DNA of 64,000 bases. It comes from Cytophagales bacterium WSM2-2 (GTDB lineage: Bacteria; Bacteroidota; Bacteroidia; Cytophagales; Cyclobacteriaceae). Under the pieces are notes generated by a model that saw only the letters and a program-made list of their open reading frames with translations, did no database searches and was not told the DNA's origin. The position numbers and the translations under genes were made by a program. The DNA lies in assembly GCA_015472025.1 (NCBI GenBank), contig BNHL01000001.1, positions 2,329,501 to 2,393,500 on the forward strand, read 5' to 3'. Positions 19,840-29,455 of this stretch are shown one piece after another. Within the stretch, counting starts at the first letter, position 1, and every line of letters starts with the position of its first letter.

Positions 19840-20481
19840 TCAAGATTTCTGGGAGAGGTTCGCGCGTATTTTGCTGAGGAACTCAGCTGAGATACCAAGG
19901 TAAGAAGCCACAATTTTCTGAGGAACCCGATTGACGATGCCTGGATACCTTTCTAAAAATTCAAGATAGCGCTCTTCCGCTGTCTTACTGAGAGCGGACA
20001 GCGCACGTTTTCTGGAGTGTGCAAATGCCAGTTCTGTGGTGATTCGGAAATATTCGCTCAGGTGGTGACATTTGGCACACAGGCCCTCAATGTCCTCATA
20101 CTTCATCTGTAGTATGATCGAGTCTTCCAGTGCTTCCACATGAAGTGTTGCCGGAGTTTGGGTAATGTAGCTATGAAAATCGCTGACGAACCAATCGTCA
20201 ATGGCAATCTGTATAGTGTGGTCTTTTCCGTCTTTATCGAGAAAGAATGAACGGAAGGCGCCCTTCACAATATAATTTCTATATCCGCTGACAAAGCCAG
20301 GCTGATCCAGGAACTGTCGTTTTTTGATCCGGGTGGTCCGTAAGATGGAAATGAACTCAGATTCTTCCGCAGATGTAAGGGTTACGTGCTGCTTAATGTT
20401 GTTTAGTATGGAACTGAAGTCGCTCAAGGTCTGCTTATCACAAAATCGAAGGTAAATGATTCCCTTCGCAAGGAGAAGCAA
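19840..20481 (-). CDS. Crp/Fnr-family transcriptional regulator
   Basis: Cyclic-nucleotide-binding-fold regulator of up to 213 residues: beta-roll (about 35-130) and C-terminal winged helix with the recognition stretch IVASYLGISAEFLSKIR. This is the short Crp type common in Bacteroidota. No ATG starts the frame. A TTG at 20479-20481 or a TTG at 20425-20427 (giving a start near SDFSSILNNIKQ) must be used, so the N-terminus is uncertain. It lies 16 nt after the DoxX-like gene and probably shares its transcript. Confidence 0.85.
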   Translation of the reverse strand: MLLLAKGIIYLRFCDKQTLSDFSSILNNIKQHVTLTSAEESEFISILRTTRIKKRQFLDQPGFVSGYRNYIVKGAFRSFFLDKDGKDHTIQIAIDDWFVSDFHSYITQTPATLHVEALEDSIILQMKYEDIEGLCAKCHHLSEYFRITTELAFAHSRKRALSALSKTAEERYLEFLERYPGIVNRVPQKIVASYLGISAEFLSKIRANLSQKS

Positions 20482-20497
20482 ATTGTGCTGACTTCTC

Positions 20498-21754
20498 CTA
20501 CAAATCCCTTACCCAGCGAACCCCTCTTCGTGTCAGTCGGTATTCATTGGGCGCTGTAGGCTTGGTCTTGACGACAATAGAATCCTTTTTGTGAAGGCCT
20601 TTAAAGACTACGGACTGATTGATCCGACTGTAAGTCATGTAATATTTGTCTGTTGAGTCGGCAGCAGGATAAAATACCAAAGTCTTTTTGACAGTATCAG
20701 CCTTATAATTATACTGTGTTTTGGCGTTGCTCATATTTTTAATGGTAAGCATTTCAGGAGCGTACGAGTACCCGCCAATAGAGAAACTCTTCCAACGGTT
20801 GACATCCGTTTGCAGCGGAGGAATAGTGTCACCGTTGACCACAAAATCCTCAACAGTATAGAGTTTGCGAATACTGATGTTGGTCTTCTTATACAGGAAG
20901 TCGATTCGTTCTCCCAGCATTTTAACTGTTGTGAAAACGAATAAAAAGATCATTGGGTACTTGATGGCATATGCGATTTTCTTATTGGCAAACAGCGGGG
21001 TGTAATGGTTTGGCTCGGTAGCCTTGTTGAGAACAAAAAAATCAAACATCCTCCGGATATCATCTTTCAGCAAGACGATGGTCATTAACAGCAGATGAAT
21101 CGCAAACATTTTTACAGTCACGTCATAACCGATGTCTATAAGCACAACGTTGACCATAGCAGCGAAACTGATAATTGCCCCAAGAAAAGTTGAGACACGG
21201 AAAAGGAGAAGGACACCTCCGACAACTTCAATAAGTCCCGTTATGATCGAGTAGAATTTCGAGTAACTCATGAATGTCCACAAAAGGCTCATCGGACTAA
21301 CTTCTCCAAAGGTCAATTCGAGACTGTCCACACCCATCTGACCAAACTGGAGCAGGAACACTTTAGACAAACCATAGAGAATCATGGTGAAGCCCACATG
21401 ATATCTCAAGATTGTCATGGTGAGCGTTCCCAGTTTCTGGTATTTGAGTTTATATTTTGAATCGATGAAGACCCAAACGATAGCAGCAAGGATGGAAATC
21501 AAAGCGCACAGGATAAACCGTGCAAAGTCATATTTTGAGTCAAATCCTTTTGCCAGATTCTCCAGATTAAAAGTCCAGCCTAAGAACGTTTTTCCGAACC
21601 AGGGAACAATTGGGGTCCAGAAGGAAAGGTCATTTGTATTCAGGGCATAAATGTATTCGAAGCCGTAAGGGAAAATGTATAGTATCCAATAGCAGAAGAT
21701 AAATCGCTCAAAAAATTTTGCGCTGACCGGTTTCTCGGTGAGAGGAGAACTCAT
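20498..21754 (-). CDS. DoxX-like integral membrane protein
   Basis: About 418 residues with roughly eight hydrophobic segments in the first 300, of DoxX-like character (RYHVGFTMILYGLSKVF, LIEVVGGVLLLF), and a soluble basic C-terminal domain. Function unknown. The ATG at 21754 is preferred to 21787 because the extra residues are polar and the true protein begins MSSPLTEKP. It is first in a minus-strand group with the Crp-type regulator and YceI gene, which may respond to membrane stress; this is inference. Confidence 0.7.
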   Translation of the reverse strand: MSSPLTEKPVSAKFFERFIFCYWILYIFPYGFEYIYALNTNDLSFWTPIVPWFGKTFLGWTFNLENLAKGFDSKYDFARFILCALISILAAIVWVFIDSKYKLKYQKLGTLTMTILRYHVGFTMILYGLSKVFLLQFGQMGVDSLELTFGEVSPMSLLWTFMSYSKFYSIITGLIEVVGGVLLLFRVSTFLGAIISFAAMVNVVLIDIGYDVTVKMFAIHLLLMTIVLLKDDIRRMFDFFVLNKATEPNHYTPLFANKKIAYAIKYPMIFLFVFTTVKMLGERIDFLYKKTNISIRKLYTVEDFVVNGDTIPPLQTDVNRWKSFSIGGYSYAPEMLTIKNMSNAKTQYNYKADTVKKTLVFYPAADSTDKYYMTYSRINQSVVFKGLHKKDSIVVKTKPTAPNEYRLTRRGVRWVRDL

Positions 21755-21873
21755 AACAGTTAGGTTTAGATTTGTTTGTGAATGCAAGTAAGGCTGGTCG
21801 CGGACTGGAAACTATGACAGCGGATTCAAATCGTGATAAAATTGATTCCTCAAACCCTGTTTCGTAACCCAAC

Positions 21874-23454
21874 TCACTTGATTTTTCCCGTTCCGGGCCC
21901 CGTCAACACTTTCCCGCTTCTCTTTCCGGTATGCCTGCTGTCTTCAACAACCAGCTCGCCATTTACTAAGACATATTTGAAACCTTTGGAGTAGGCATGA
22001 GGCTGAGTAAAAGTGGCAAGGTCTGTGACTTCCTCCGTGTCGACCACGAGGATGTCTGCTGCCATTCCTTCACGTAATAGTCCGCGATCTCGCAGTTGAA
22101 ATTTTTGGGCGGGCAGCGATGTCATTCTCCTCACAGCTTCCTCAAGGTGGATGGTCTTTTGTTTAACGTATTTGCCAAGCACACGCGCGTTGGTGCCATA
22201 CGCCCGCGGGTGTGGAACTCCGGACCCGAATTTGGCGATTCCTGCATCCGAGGCAATCATATTAAATGGGTATTGCATAATTCGGACGAGGTCTCCTTCT
22301 TCCATGCTGAAAAATACCATTTGAGTACGGCCTGCAGCCGCCACCATTTCCATGATCGTCTCGGCTTCGTCAGAAGGGTTGGCTTTGCGTCCTTTCAGCA
22401 AATTGATCTCTGAAATATTTTTCCCGTTGTACGTTGAGTCTGGAGGATAGCGTGAGACCACCGCATAAGAAAAACTATTCAGGTCTTTCTTTCTCAGATT
22501 GATAAGAATTTCTTCTTTAATTTTTTTTCGCGTAGCCTGATTCTTGAGCCTCCACTTCAATGAATCCCGGCCACCACCAAATGCCCAGGTTGGAACGGTA
22601 GCATCGAGCGTTGTGCTGCTGGCGATGTATGGGTACTGGTCTACCGTCACATCAATTCCTTCCTTGCGCGCGTTTTCCACCAGCTCCAGTGTTTTTACAG
22701 AGCGTCCAAAGTTGGGTTTGTAGGTTACTTTGAAATGAGAAATTTCCACCGGCATTTTTCCTTCACGCCCGATGTTGATCGCTTCATTGATAGCGTCAAA
22801 AACTTCGTCTCCTTCATCCCGGATGTGAGAGGCGTAAACACCATTATAAGCGGAGGCTGCTTTAGCGAGCCCTATGACTTCTGCTGTTTTCGAATACGTG
22901 CCCGGCACATAAATCAATCCTGTCGACAAACCCACGGCACCTTCCTGCATTGCTTTCTCCACAAGCTGCTCCATTTTTTGTTGTTCTTGCGAAGTAGGGT
23001 CACGTTGAAGATCGCCCATTATCGCTCTGCGCACGGTATTGTGACCAATCAATGACGCTACATTGATAGACATATGAATTGAATCCAGTCTCCTGAAATA
23101 CGTTTTAATATTGGGTGCCGAGCCCCCACAGTTTCCCGTAACCACTGACGTGACTCCGTCATAAATAAAATTGTCAGCCGTGGGAGCTATGTTTTCTCCT
23201 CCTTCGAGGTGTGTGTGAACATCAATAAAGCCGGGCATCACGGCCAAACCTTTGGCATCGATTATTTTTTTTGCAGTCGCATTGTTCAATTTTGAGATGG
23301 ATATGATTTTTCCGCCACTGATTCCGATGTCGCCATAAAACCACGGGTTGCCGGAGCCATCGATGATTTTTCCGTTTTTGATCAGCACATCAAATGTTTG
23401 GGCCGTTGCTGCAAACGAGATCAATGAAAGCACGAGGTAAAAGATTTTTCGCAT
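21874..23454 (-). CDS. N-acyl-D-amino-acid deacylase (D-aminoacylase family)
   Basis: Amidohydrolase of 526 residues with a signal peptide (ending ATAQ), so exported. All family metal and substrate motifs are visible: DVHTH near residue 78, the GNCGGS loop with the bridging Cys, YASHIRDEGD, VEISHFK and MIASDAGI. It would hydrolyse N-acyl-D-amino acids (or related D-peptides, for example from peptidoglycan) to D-amino acids. Length is normal. Neighbours 2-4 kb away include an ornithine cyclodeaminase-like and a PLP enzyme, but a shared pathway is only a guess. Confidence 0.9.
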   Translation of the reverse strand: MRKIFYLVLSLISFAATAQTFDVLIKNGKIIDGSGNPWFYGDIGISGGKIISISKLNNATAKKIIDAKGLAVMPGFIDVHTHLEGGENIAPTADNFIYDGVTSVVTGNCGGSAPNIKTYFRRLDSIHMSINVASLIGHNTVRRAIMGDLQRDPTSQEQQKMEQLVEKAMQEGAVGLSTGLIYVPGTYSKTAEVIGLAKAASAYNGVYASHIRDEGDEVFDAINEAINIGREGKMPVEISHFKVTYKPNFGRSVKTLELVENARKEGIDVTVDQYPYIASSTTLDATVPTWAFGGGRDSLKWRLKNQATRKKIKEEILINLRKKDLNSFSYAVVSRYPPDSTYNGKNISEINLLKGRKANPSDEAETIMEMVAAAGRTQMVFFSMEEGDLVRIMQYPFNMIASDAGIAKFGSGVPHPRAYGTNARVLGKYVKQKTIHLEEAVRRMTSLPAQKFQLRDRGLLREGMAADILVVDTEEVTDLATFTQPHAYSKGFKYVLVNGELVVEDSRHTGKRSGKVLTGPGTGKIK

Positions 23455-23550
23455 AGGTTTAAAGGTTAGACAAGATAAGAAATTTGAGGGTCGGAACTCA
23501 CCATATTATGTGAAGTGAATCACCCCCAGACGTTTGTAATTTGCAGGCAA

Positions 23551-23970
23551 ATGGCTTTAAAAGAACCAATCCTTTTTGATGATAGCAAATGGCCCTTGCT
23601 TATCGTCACTCATCCTTCAGAACCGGCAGATAAAGAGCAGACATTGATCTATCTCGAAAAACTGAATACCTATTTTGAACGGAAAGAAAAATTTATAGCT
23701 GTCTTTGACGTGTCGGGCACGAAACCTCCGACAGCCGAGCATCGCTTCATGGTGGCAACCTGGATAAAGGCGAAACGAGATAAAATCAAACCTTATCTTT
23801 TGGGTACTGCTTATGTTATGCCAGGCTTGATACAGCGGCTTGTATTGATGACTTTTCTAAAACTCATGGATACTACCGAAATTATCGAACCGGTGGAAGT
23901 TTTTAATTCAATGGACAGGGCGCAGGCGTGGGCTAATGAGCGGATGGGAGCAACGGTTCTGCTGGATTAA
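23551..23970 (+). CDS. conserved small cytoplasmic protein of unknown function
   Basis: About 139 residues from the ATG at 23551 (the frame opens with a GTG at 23515). Pattern of alternating strands and helices (LLIVTHPSEP, EKFIAVFDVSG, EPVEVFNSMDRAQAWANERM) recalls the SpoIIAA/STAS-like fold used in two-component-linked proteins. No signal peptide. Its 3' end overlaps the convergent PAS histidine kinase gene by 4 nt. Function not recognised. Confidence 0.6.
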   Translation: MALKEPILFDDSKWPLLIVTHPSEPADKEQTLIYLEKLNTYFERKEKFIAVFDVSGTKPPTAEHRFMVATWIKAKRDKIKPYLLGTAYVMPGLIQRLVLMTFLKLMDTTEIIEPVEVFNSMDRAQAWANERMGATVLLD

Positions 23971-24998
23971 ATCGAAAAAGTAAATCGTGTGCCTTCATTG
24001 TAGCGGGAGCTACATTCCACAACGCCACCCAATTTTTCCACGGTATCTTTTACAATGAACAGGCCCAGCCCGGAGCCTTTCGATTTTTCTGAAGCACGGT
24101 AAAACATGTCGAATATTTTATCGTGATGATCTGAATGGATTCCTTGGCCGTTGTCTTCCACGCCAATGGATATTTTAGAATCAGATTGCATCACATCAAC
24201 TTTAACGAAAGGATTGCCACGAGCATAGTCGTGGTATTTGATTGAATTGGAAATGAGGTTAGATAAAATAATGTTGAGCCTCACTTTATCAGAAAGGATT
24301 TCAAAATCATCCGCAATATCAATCTGGAAATCAATCTTCTCAGCGCCCTCGTTAAAGAGGAGCGTGTCAATGACTTCAAACACCAGGAATTTCAGATTGA
24401 GTTTTTCTTTCTTCACATCGGTACGCAGGTTGCGGGCATAGTCAATAATTTCATGGATAACGGCATCTTGTGTCTGCACCCGCTCTTTTATCATCGTAAG
24501 GCATGATCTCATTTCTTCCGGGTTGCCCGTTCGTAAACCTATTTCCACCAATCCGAGTATTGAGCTTAACGGTGCACGCAAGTCATGAGACGCATGGTAG
24601 ACGAAACTATCCAGTTCACTATTGATTTTGATCAGCTCATTGTTTTGTACCTGTAACAAGTGCCGGTCAGTAACATCGCGAATAAAAGAGATGACTTCCA
24701 GGTTCTGTACAGGAACCATGCGCGCTTCGAAAAAATGGAGTGAGTTATTCAGGTTGAGTGAATATTCAAAACTGGTCTCTGTTCTCTTTTCCAATGCTTC
24801 GTTAATACACTGAAGTGCACCCTCGACAATTTCCTGATCAAAAAGATCACGGAGATTCTTGCCGATGATCTGGTCGGCAGGTACTGCCAGCAATCTATTT
24901 CGAGTAACGTAATAGTGGAGAAAATCTCCCTTACGGTTGAAGCGGAATACCAAATCAGGTATCGCTTGTACAATGAATTCTAAAGGAAGAATAGGCAT
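23967..24998 (-). CDS. PAS-domain sensor histidine kinase
   Basis: 343 residues, no membrane segment: a soluble kinase. PAS domain at about 8-115 (FIVQAIPDLVFRFNRKGDF), HisKA with phospho-acceptor H138 in ASHDLRAPLSSI, and HATPase_c with the N box NSIKYH, G1 DNGQGI and G2 GSGLGLFIV. The protein ends directly after the ATPase domain, so its phosphate partner is encoded elsewhere. No receiver gene is adjacent. Confidence 0.92.
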   Translation of the reverse strand: MPILPLEFIVQAIPDLVFRFNRKGDFLHYYVTRNRLLAVPADQIIGKNLRDLFDQEIVEGALQCINEALEKRTETSFEYSLNLNNSLHFFEARMVPVQNLEVISFIRDVTDRHLLQVQNNELIKINSELDSFVYHASHDLRAPLSSILGLVEIGLRTGNPEEMRSCLTMIKERVQTQDAVIHEIIDYARNLRTDVKKEKLNLKFLVFEVIDTLLFNEGAEKIDFQIDIADDFEILSDKVRLNIILSNLISNSIKYHDYARGNPFVKVDVMQSDSKISIGVEDNGQGIHSDHHDKIFDMFYRASEKSKGSGLGLFIVKDTVEKLGGVVECSSRYNEGTRFTFSI

Positions 24999-25067
24999 CC
25001 TAGGTTAAAGCCAATAAAAACCGCGATTAAGATAGTATAATTATATAGCAATCTATACTTCGTAGAA

Positions 25068-26030
25068 TTAGAAAGCGACTTCGGTTCCGAGATTTTTTCT
25101 GATCGCTTCGCGGTACATTGCCCCGGCTACGTATAGGTCGAATAGCGCCATGCCTGCCGATTTAAAGACGGTGGTTTCGTTCACATTCAACTTTCTTTTT
25201 CTGTTTACCAAAGTGCCAATTGTGTAGACATTCTCCTCTGCAATAAATCCAAGCTTCAGAGGATTGATAATATCACCAACTTCCTGGCGCGCGAAATCAG
25301 AATCAATGCAAAGCTCACCAGCCAGTTGATATACAGCGTCCGGAAGCTCCTGCATGCCTGGCTTATACGAACCGATACTGATGAAATGCTTGTTTTTTAG
25401 CAACGTTTTTTCATTCGGCAAGACAGGCGTAGGGGAGGTGGTGGCCGCAATGATAATATTGGCCTTTTCGAGCAGCTCTTCAGGTGAGTTGCAAGGAAGT
25501 AATGTCACGTCAGCGTGATGGCGCTTTACGAAGGAAGTCATCTCATCAATTTTTGTAGTCGGGCGGTTCAGGTAAAAGACCTTTTTGATAGGCCTGACTG
25601 CACAGGCGAAAAGAATCTGGTGAATCCCCTGAACTCCACAACCAATCAAACCAATCGAAGTCTCATTCTCCGGTGTCAGGTATTTTATTCCGATTGCACC
25701 TACGGCCCCGGTGCGAAGTGCTGTGAGCTTTGAGGCGTTGATCAAAGCGAGTGGCATTCCGGTGATACTGTCATTCAGTATCATTGCGCCATTGGTGACG
25801 GGCAGGTTTTTATTTGCATTCTCAGGAGCAACAGCAACGAGCTTTGTTCCAAAGAAATCTTTTCCCCACGAAGGCATACATAACAAAGTATTTTTTCCAT
25901 TGTCCAGGTGCATTCGCTTGGGAATGAGGACGGATTTGTCCTCGTATGCTCTCATGGAATCTTCAACAGCATCCATGATCTGTTGAAGTGAAAGTAACTT
26001 TTCAATCTGCTCACTACTCAGAACAAGCAT
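25068..26030 (-). CDS. ornithine cyclodeaminase/mu-crystallin family protein
   Basis: About 320 residues with the NAD(P)-binding Rossmann motif GLIGCGVQG in the middle and the family N-terminal segment LIPKRMHL. Members act as ornithine cyclodeaminases, alanine dehydrogenases or ketimine reductases; the exact substrate is not readable. The frame opens with a GTG (26033) next to the previous stop; the ATG at 26028-26030 is as likely. It directly follows the class V aminotransferase gene, so the two enzymes probably act together. Confidence 0.88.
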   Translation of the reverse strand: MLVLSSEQIEKLLSLQQIMDAVEDSMRAYEDKSVLIPKRMHLDNGKNTLLCMPSWGKDFFGTKLVAVAPENANKNLPVTNGAMILNDSITGMPLALINASKLTALRTGAVGAIGIKYLTPENETSIGLIGCGVQGIHQILFACAVRPIKKVFYLNRPTTKIDEMTSFVKRHHADVTLLPCNSPEELLEKANIIIAATTSPTPVLPNEKTLLKNKHFISIGSYKPGMQELPDAVYQLAGELCIDSDFARQEVGDIINPLKLGFIAEENVYTIGTLVNRKRKLNVNETTVFKSAGMALFDLYVAGAMYREAIRKNLGTEVAF

Positions 26031-26033
26031 CAC

Positions 26034-27284
26034 TCAGGCATTTGCGATGGCCGCAAGACTTTTCACCGTATGGTCAATGTCTTTCATCGTATTATAAATA
26101 TGAGGTGACAGTCGTATGCCACCCGCCGGTGCCGCAGCTACGCCATACGTGTGGTAGAGTTTGTCTGCTACTTCACGAATTTCTTTCCCGGGCAGATTGA
26201 TAATGACTATGCCTGCGCTGAGCTCCGGTGAAAGGGGAGTGACGAACGTAGCTTTTGGAATGAACTCCTGGATTTTTTTCTTCAGGTAAGTATTAAGTTG
26301 CACAATTCTTTTTTGAATTCGTTGGGTACCGATGGCCTGGTGGAAACCGATCGTGTCAGGGATCGCTGCCGGTGACGGCTCGTTGCGCTGACCCAATATG
26401 CAAAACTGCTCATCAACACTCTGTGCTTCTTTCCATCCGGCCCCAATGATGTTTGGCCATATTTTATTGAATGAATCTTTGCTGACATAGATCATTCCGT
26501 TTTCAAAAGGGCCCATCAGCCACTTGTGCGTGCTGGCCGTAAAAAATGTGCAGCCCATCGCGTGGAGATTGATATCAACTGCCCCGAGCGATTGCGCCCC
26601 ATCTACCAGCGTCATGATCCCTTTTGCCTTCGCCAGCTGGCAGATTTCAAAAGCCGGCAATGCAATTCCACTTAGGTTGGAAATATGTGAGAAGGAGATA
26701 AGTTTCGTATTGGCCGTGATTGCTTTGGAAAAAACACTTACTAACTCGGCAGTAGAAGAAGGCTGGACAGGCATACTTACTTTAATAACTGAAAAACCTG
26801 ATCGCTTTGCCTGGTTCATCCACACCTCTTTGTTAGACGGATGGTTCTGATCCCAAATGATGACTTCATCTCCAGGTTTCAGGTCCAGGCCGTGTACGAT
26901 CGTGCAATTGCTTTCGCTGGTATTCCGGGTGATTCCGATTTCGGTAGCATCTGCTCCGGCAAACTGCGCGAGTTGTGTTATCGATTTCTTTCTTAATTCT
27001 GCAAATCGGGCACGGTATTGAAATGAGACATCCTTACCCATGGCTTTTGTAAACTCAACCACACGTTCATTTACAACTGTTGGACTGGGGCACAGGTTTG
27101 CCGCATTCATCATGATGAGGTTGTCGGCAGGAGCAAACAGTTTTTTGATCCCTTCCCAGTAGGCTTCATCGTCTTCTCCTGTCCACTGAGGGAAAGATGA
27201 ACCTTCAGCCAACGATGGTAATGCGATTCCCGCAACCGAAGCGCTCAATAGTTGTCCCAGGAATTTTCTGCGTTGAGTTTTCAT
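26034..27284 (-). CDS. class V PLP-dependent aminotransferase, exported
   Basis: 416 residues. The N-terminus has a twin-arginine-like signal (QRRKFLGQLLSASVAGIALP). The PLP-binding Lys is K254 in TASTHKWLMGPFENG, with the DGAQSLG motif upstream, as in the cysteine desulfurase/isopenicillin-N epimerase branch. A Tat signal on a PLP enzyme fits folding with cofactor before export. It lies immediately upstream of the cyclodeaminase-like gene (stop and start meet), so both are co-transcribed. Possible reactions are epimerisation or beta-elimination of amino acids; the substrate is unknown. Confidence 0.85.
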   Translation of the reverse strand: MKTQRRKFLGQLLSASVAGIALPSLAEGSSFPQWTGEDDEAYWEGIKKLFAPADNLIMMNAANLCPSPTVVNERVVEFTKAMGKDVSFQYRARFAELRKKSITQLAQFAGADATEIGITRNTSESNCTIVHGLDLKPGDEVIIWDQNHPSNKEVWMNQAKRSGFSVIKVSMPVQPSSTAELVSVFSKAITANTKLISFSHISNLSGIALPAFEICQLAKAKGIMTLVDGAQSLGAVDINLHAMGCTFFTASTHKWLMGPFENGMIYVSKDSFNKIWPNIIGAGWKEAQSVDEQFCILGQRNEPSPAAIPDTIGFHQAIGTQRIQKRIVQLNTYLKKKIQEFIPKATFVTPLSPELSAGIVIINLPGKEIREVADKLYHTYGVAAAPAGGIRLSPHIYNTMKDIDHTVKSLAAIANA

Positions 27285-27458
27285 AGGGTAGGTTTATGAA
27301 ATACAAGATAGCGAATAGAAGGAGTAAGCGCTCAGGTTCTTCCGTGAGTGGACAATGCAATTAGAGTATTTCATCTTGATTAAAATTCTACCCCGGATAA
27401 ATGATATTGCTTATCAAGTTTGGAGGCAAAAAACGAACCTCATCTTTTCAAAAAATGT

Positions 27459-27466
27459 TAACTTTG
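27459..27466 (+). promoter_or_regulatory. -7 box before ffh
   Basis: TAACTTTG matches TAnnTTTG, about 84 nt before the ffh ATG. No convincing -33 box at the usual distance was found. Confidence 0.35.
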
Positions 27467-27549
27467 TCGCCCCTCTTTGCCAGGGCATTAGTGGGGCTTC
27501 AATTTGAAGCAAATCGTGAAAAATCTATAAATCGAGAAAATCATAAGAC

Positions 27550-28881
27550 ATGTTCGATAGTTTAAGTTTAAAGCTGGAAAAAGCCTTTCAGACGCTGAAA
27601 GGACAGGGTCGGATCACCGAAATCAACGTAGCCTCTACCATCAAGGAAATCCGCAAGGCGCTAATCGATGCAGACGTAAACTATAAAGTCGCCAAAGAAG
27701 TAACGGACGAGATCAAGACGAAAGCCATGGGCCTGAATGTGCTCACCGCTATCAGCCCGGGGCAGTTGCTTACCAAGGTCACCAACGATGAGCTGACCAT
27801 GCTCATGGGCGGGCAGGGCGAAGAAATTAATATTGAAGGCAACCCGGCCATCATTTTGATTGCAGGTTTACAAGGTTCTGGTAAAACTACTTTCTCCGGC
27901 AAGCTGGCTAACTATTTGAAACGTCAGGGCCGCAGTGTGCTTTTGACAGCCTGCGATATTTATCGTCCCGCTGCTATTGAGCAATTGAAAGTATTGGGTT
28001 CTCAAATAGATGTGGAGGTCTATGCTGAGCCTGAAAATAAAGACGCGGTAAAAATCGCGAAAGCCGCGATCGAGCATGCGAAGAAAAATAATCATCGCGT
28101 AGTGATTGTCGATACAGCCGGCCGTTTGGCAGTTGATGAAGAGATGATGAACGAGATCGCGAAGCTGAAAGAAACACTGAAGCCTTCCGAGACTTTGTTC
28201 GTGGTTGACTCAATGACGGGTCAGGATGCAGTGAATACTGCCAAGGCATTCAATGATCGTTTGAATTTTGATGGCGTTGTCCTTACCAAACTCGATGGCG
28301 ATACACGCGGTGGTGCTGCCCTTTCTATCCGCCGGGTAGTAGAGAAGCCAATCAAGTTTATCAGCTCGGGCGAGAAGATGGAAGCGATCGACCGGTTCTA
28401 TCCCGATCGTATGGCGGGCCGTATTCTCGGCATGGGTGACGTGGTGAGTTTGGTAGAGAAAGCACAACAGACATTCGATGAAGACGAGGCGCGGAGGCTC
28501 AACGCCAAAATGCGCAAAAACCAATTCGACTTCAACGACTTCCTTTCACAATTGGAGCAGGTGAAAAAGATGGGCAACATGAAAGACATGCTGAGCATGA
28601 TTCCCGGTGTAGGCAAGGCCATGAAAAACGTTGACTTTGATGAGAACGCATTCAAACCGGTTGAAGCGATCATACGCTCAATGACATTAAAAGAACGCGA
28701 GAACCCGGATATCATTAACAGCAGCCGTAAGAATCGTCTGGCCAAAGGCAGCGGCACTTCTGTTCAGCAAGTGAACCAGTTGCTGAAACAATTTGAAGAT
28801 ATGCGCAAGATGATGAAGACCATGAACAAGATGGGCGGAGGAAAGAGAGCGCTGAACGCGTTGAATCCGTTCGGGCGATAG
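27550..28881 (+). CDS. ffh: signal recognition particle protein Ffh
   Basis: GTPase that with 4.5S RNA delivers nascent membrane proteins to FtsY. 443 residues: N domain (1-90), G domain with G1 GLQGSGKTT near residue 107, DTAGR and TKLDGD, and the Met-rich M domain (about 295-443, with MGNMKDMLSMIPG and MRKMMKTMNKMGGG) that binds signal peptides and RNA. Full length and intact. A single-copy housekeeping gene that marks the window as chromosomal. Confidence 0.98.
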   Translation: MFDSLSLKLEKAFQTLKGQGRITEINVASTIKEIRKALIDADVNYKVAKEVTDEIKTKAMGLNVLTAISPGQLLTKVTNDELTMLMGGQGEEINIEGNPAIILIAGLQGSGKTTFSGKLANYLKRQGRSVLLTACDIYRPAAIEQLKVLGSQIDVEVYAEPENKDAVKIAKAAIEHAKKNNHRVVIVDTAGRLAVDEEMMNEIAKLKETLKPSETLFVVDSMTGQDAVNTAKAFNDRLNFDGVVLTKLDGDTRGGAALSIRRVVEKPIKFISSGEKMEAIDRFYPDRMAGRILGMGDVVSLVEKAQQTFDEDEARRLNAKMRKNQFDFNDFLSQLEQVKKMGNMKDMLSMIPGVGKAMKNVDFDENAFKPVEAIIRSMTLKERENPDIINSSRKNRLAKGSGTSVQQVNQLLKQFEDMRKMMKTMNKMGGGKRALNALNPFGR

Positions 28882-28886
28882 ATGGT

Positions 28887-28914
28887 TTCACGCAAAGGCG
28901 CGAAAGTCGCAGAG
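28887..28914. repeat. REP-like element, single arm
   Basis: The sequence TTCACGCAAAGGCGCG and the following AAAGTCGCAGAG match the arms of the hairpin repeats at 33841-33903 and 62971-63040. Only one arm is present here. Confidence 0.5.
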
Positions 28915-28919
28915 TAATC

Positions 28920-29393
28920 CTAAAACTTGATCACGAGGCTGGCACCGGTTCCGTAGAAGTGAAACTGCGGCTGAATGCGTGAAGATTTCTTGGTCAATCC
29001 TTCATTGTACAAGTCTACAGCATAGAGTGCACGCGCTTTCGATGCACGGTTTACGAAAATAGACCCTACAATCAGTGCAGCGCCACCCCCTGCCAGAGCC
29101 CAGTCAGAACTCTCACCAAAAGCAAGTGTAACCACCGGAATTGCCATGGTAGCGGCACCTGTAAAACCCATGATGGCAGAAACGGTTGACGTAGTTCGTG
29201 ATTTTTTAAATTCATTGTAAGCCTGCTTATTTTCAAACATCAGTGTGGCTGTTTGTTTCACGCTAAGCTGGAGTGAGTCGTTTATTTCGAAAATCACACC
29301 TCCGAATGTTTTGTACATTTTCAGCTTCTGTGAAAAGGCCGCGTGAGTGAATGCGACAGCAAGCAGCACCAGGATGATTCTCGAATTCTTCAT
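28920..29393 (-). CDS. exported protein of unknown function
   Basis: About 157 residues from the ATG at 29391-29393. Signal peptide (ending AAFSQ), then a central pair of Gly/Ala-rich hydrophobic segments (AIMGFTGAATMAIPVVTLAF and a second near AGGGAALIVGSIF) and a polar end. The longer frame starting at 29435 runs through a terminator hairpin and is not used. Downstream of the M16 peptidase pair but separated by that terminator. Confidence 0.65.
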   Translation of the reverse strand: MKNSRIILVLLAVAFTHAAFSQKLKMYKTFGGVIFEINDSLQLSVKQTATLMFENKQAYNEFKKSRTTSTVSAIMGFTGAATMAIPVVTLAFGESSDWALAGGGAALIVGSIFVNRASKARALYAVDLYNEGLTKKSSRIQPQFHFYGTGASLVIKF

Positions 29394-29407
29394 TCTACAA
29401 AAATAAA

Positions 29408-29432
29408 AAAGCCGGGCGATTAACCCGGCTTT
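29408..29432 (-). terminator. terminator after the M16 peptidase pair
   Basis: AAAGCCGGG at 29408-29416 pairs perfectly with CCCGGCTTT at 29424-29432 around a 7-nt loop. A-rich sequence on its left gives the T-run on the minus strand. Confidence 0.85.
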
Positions 29433-29455
29433 CATTTCGATAATTTCAGTGCAGT

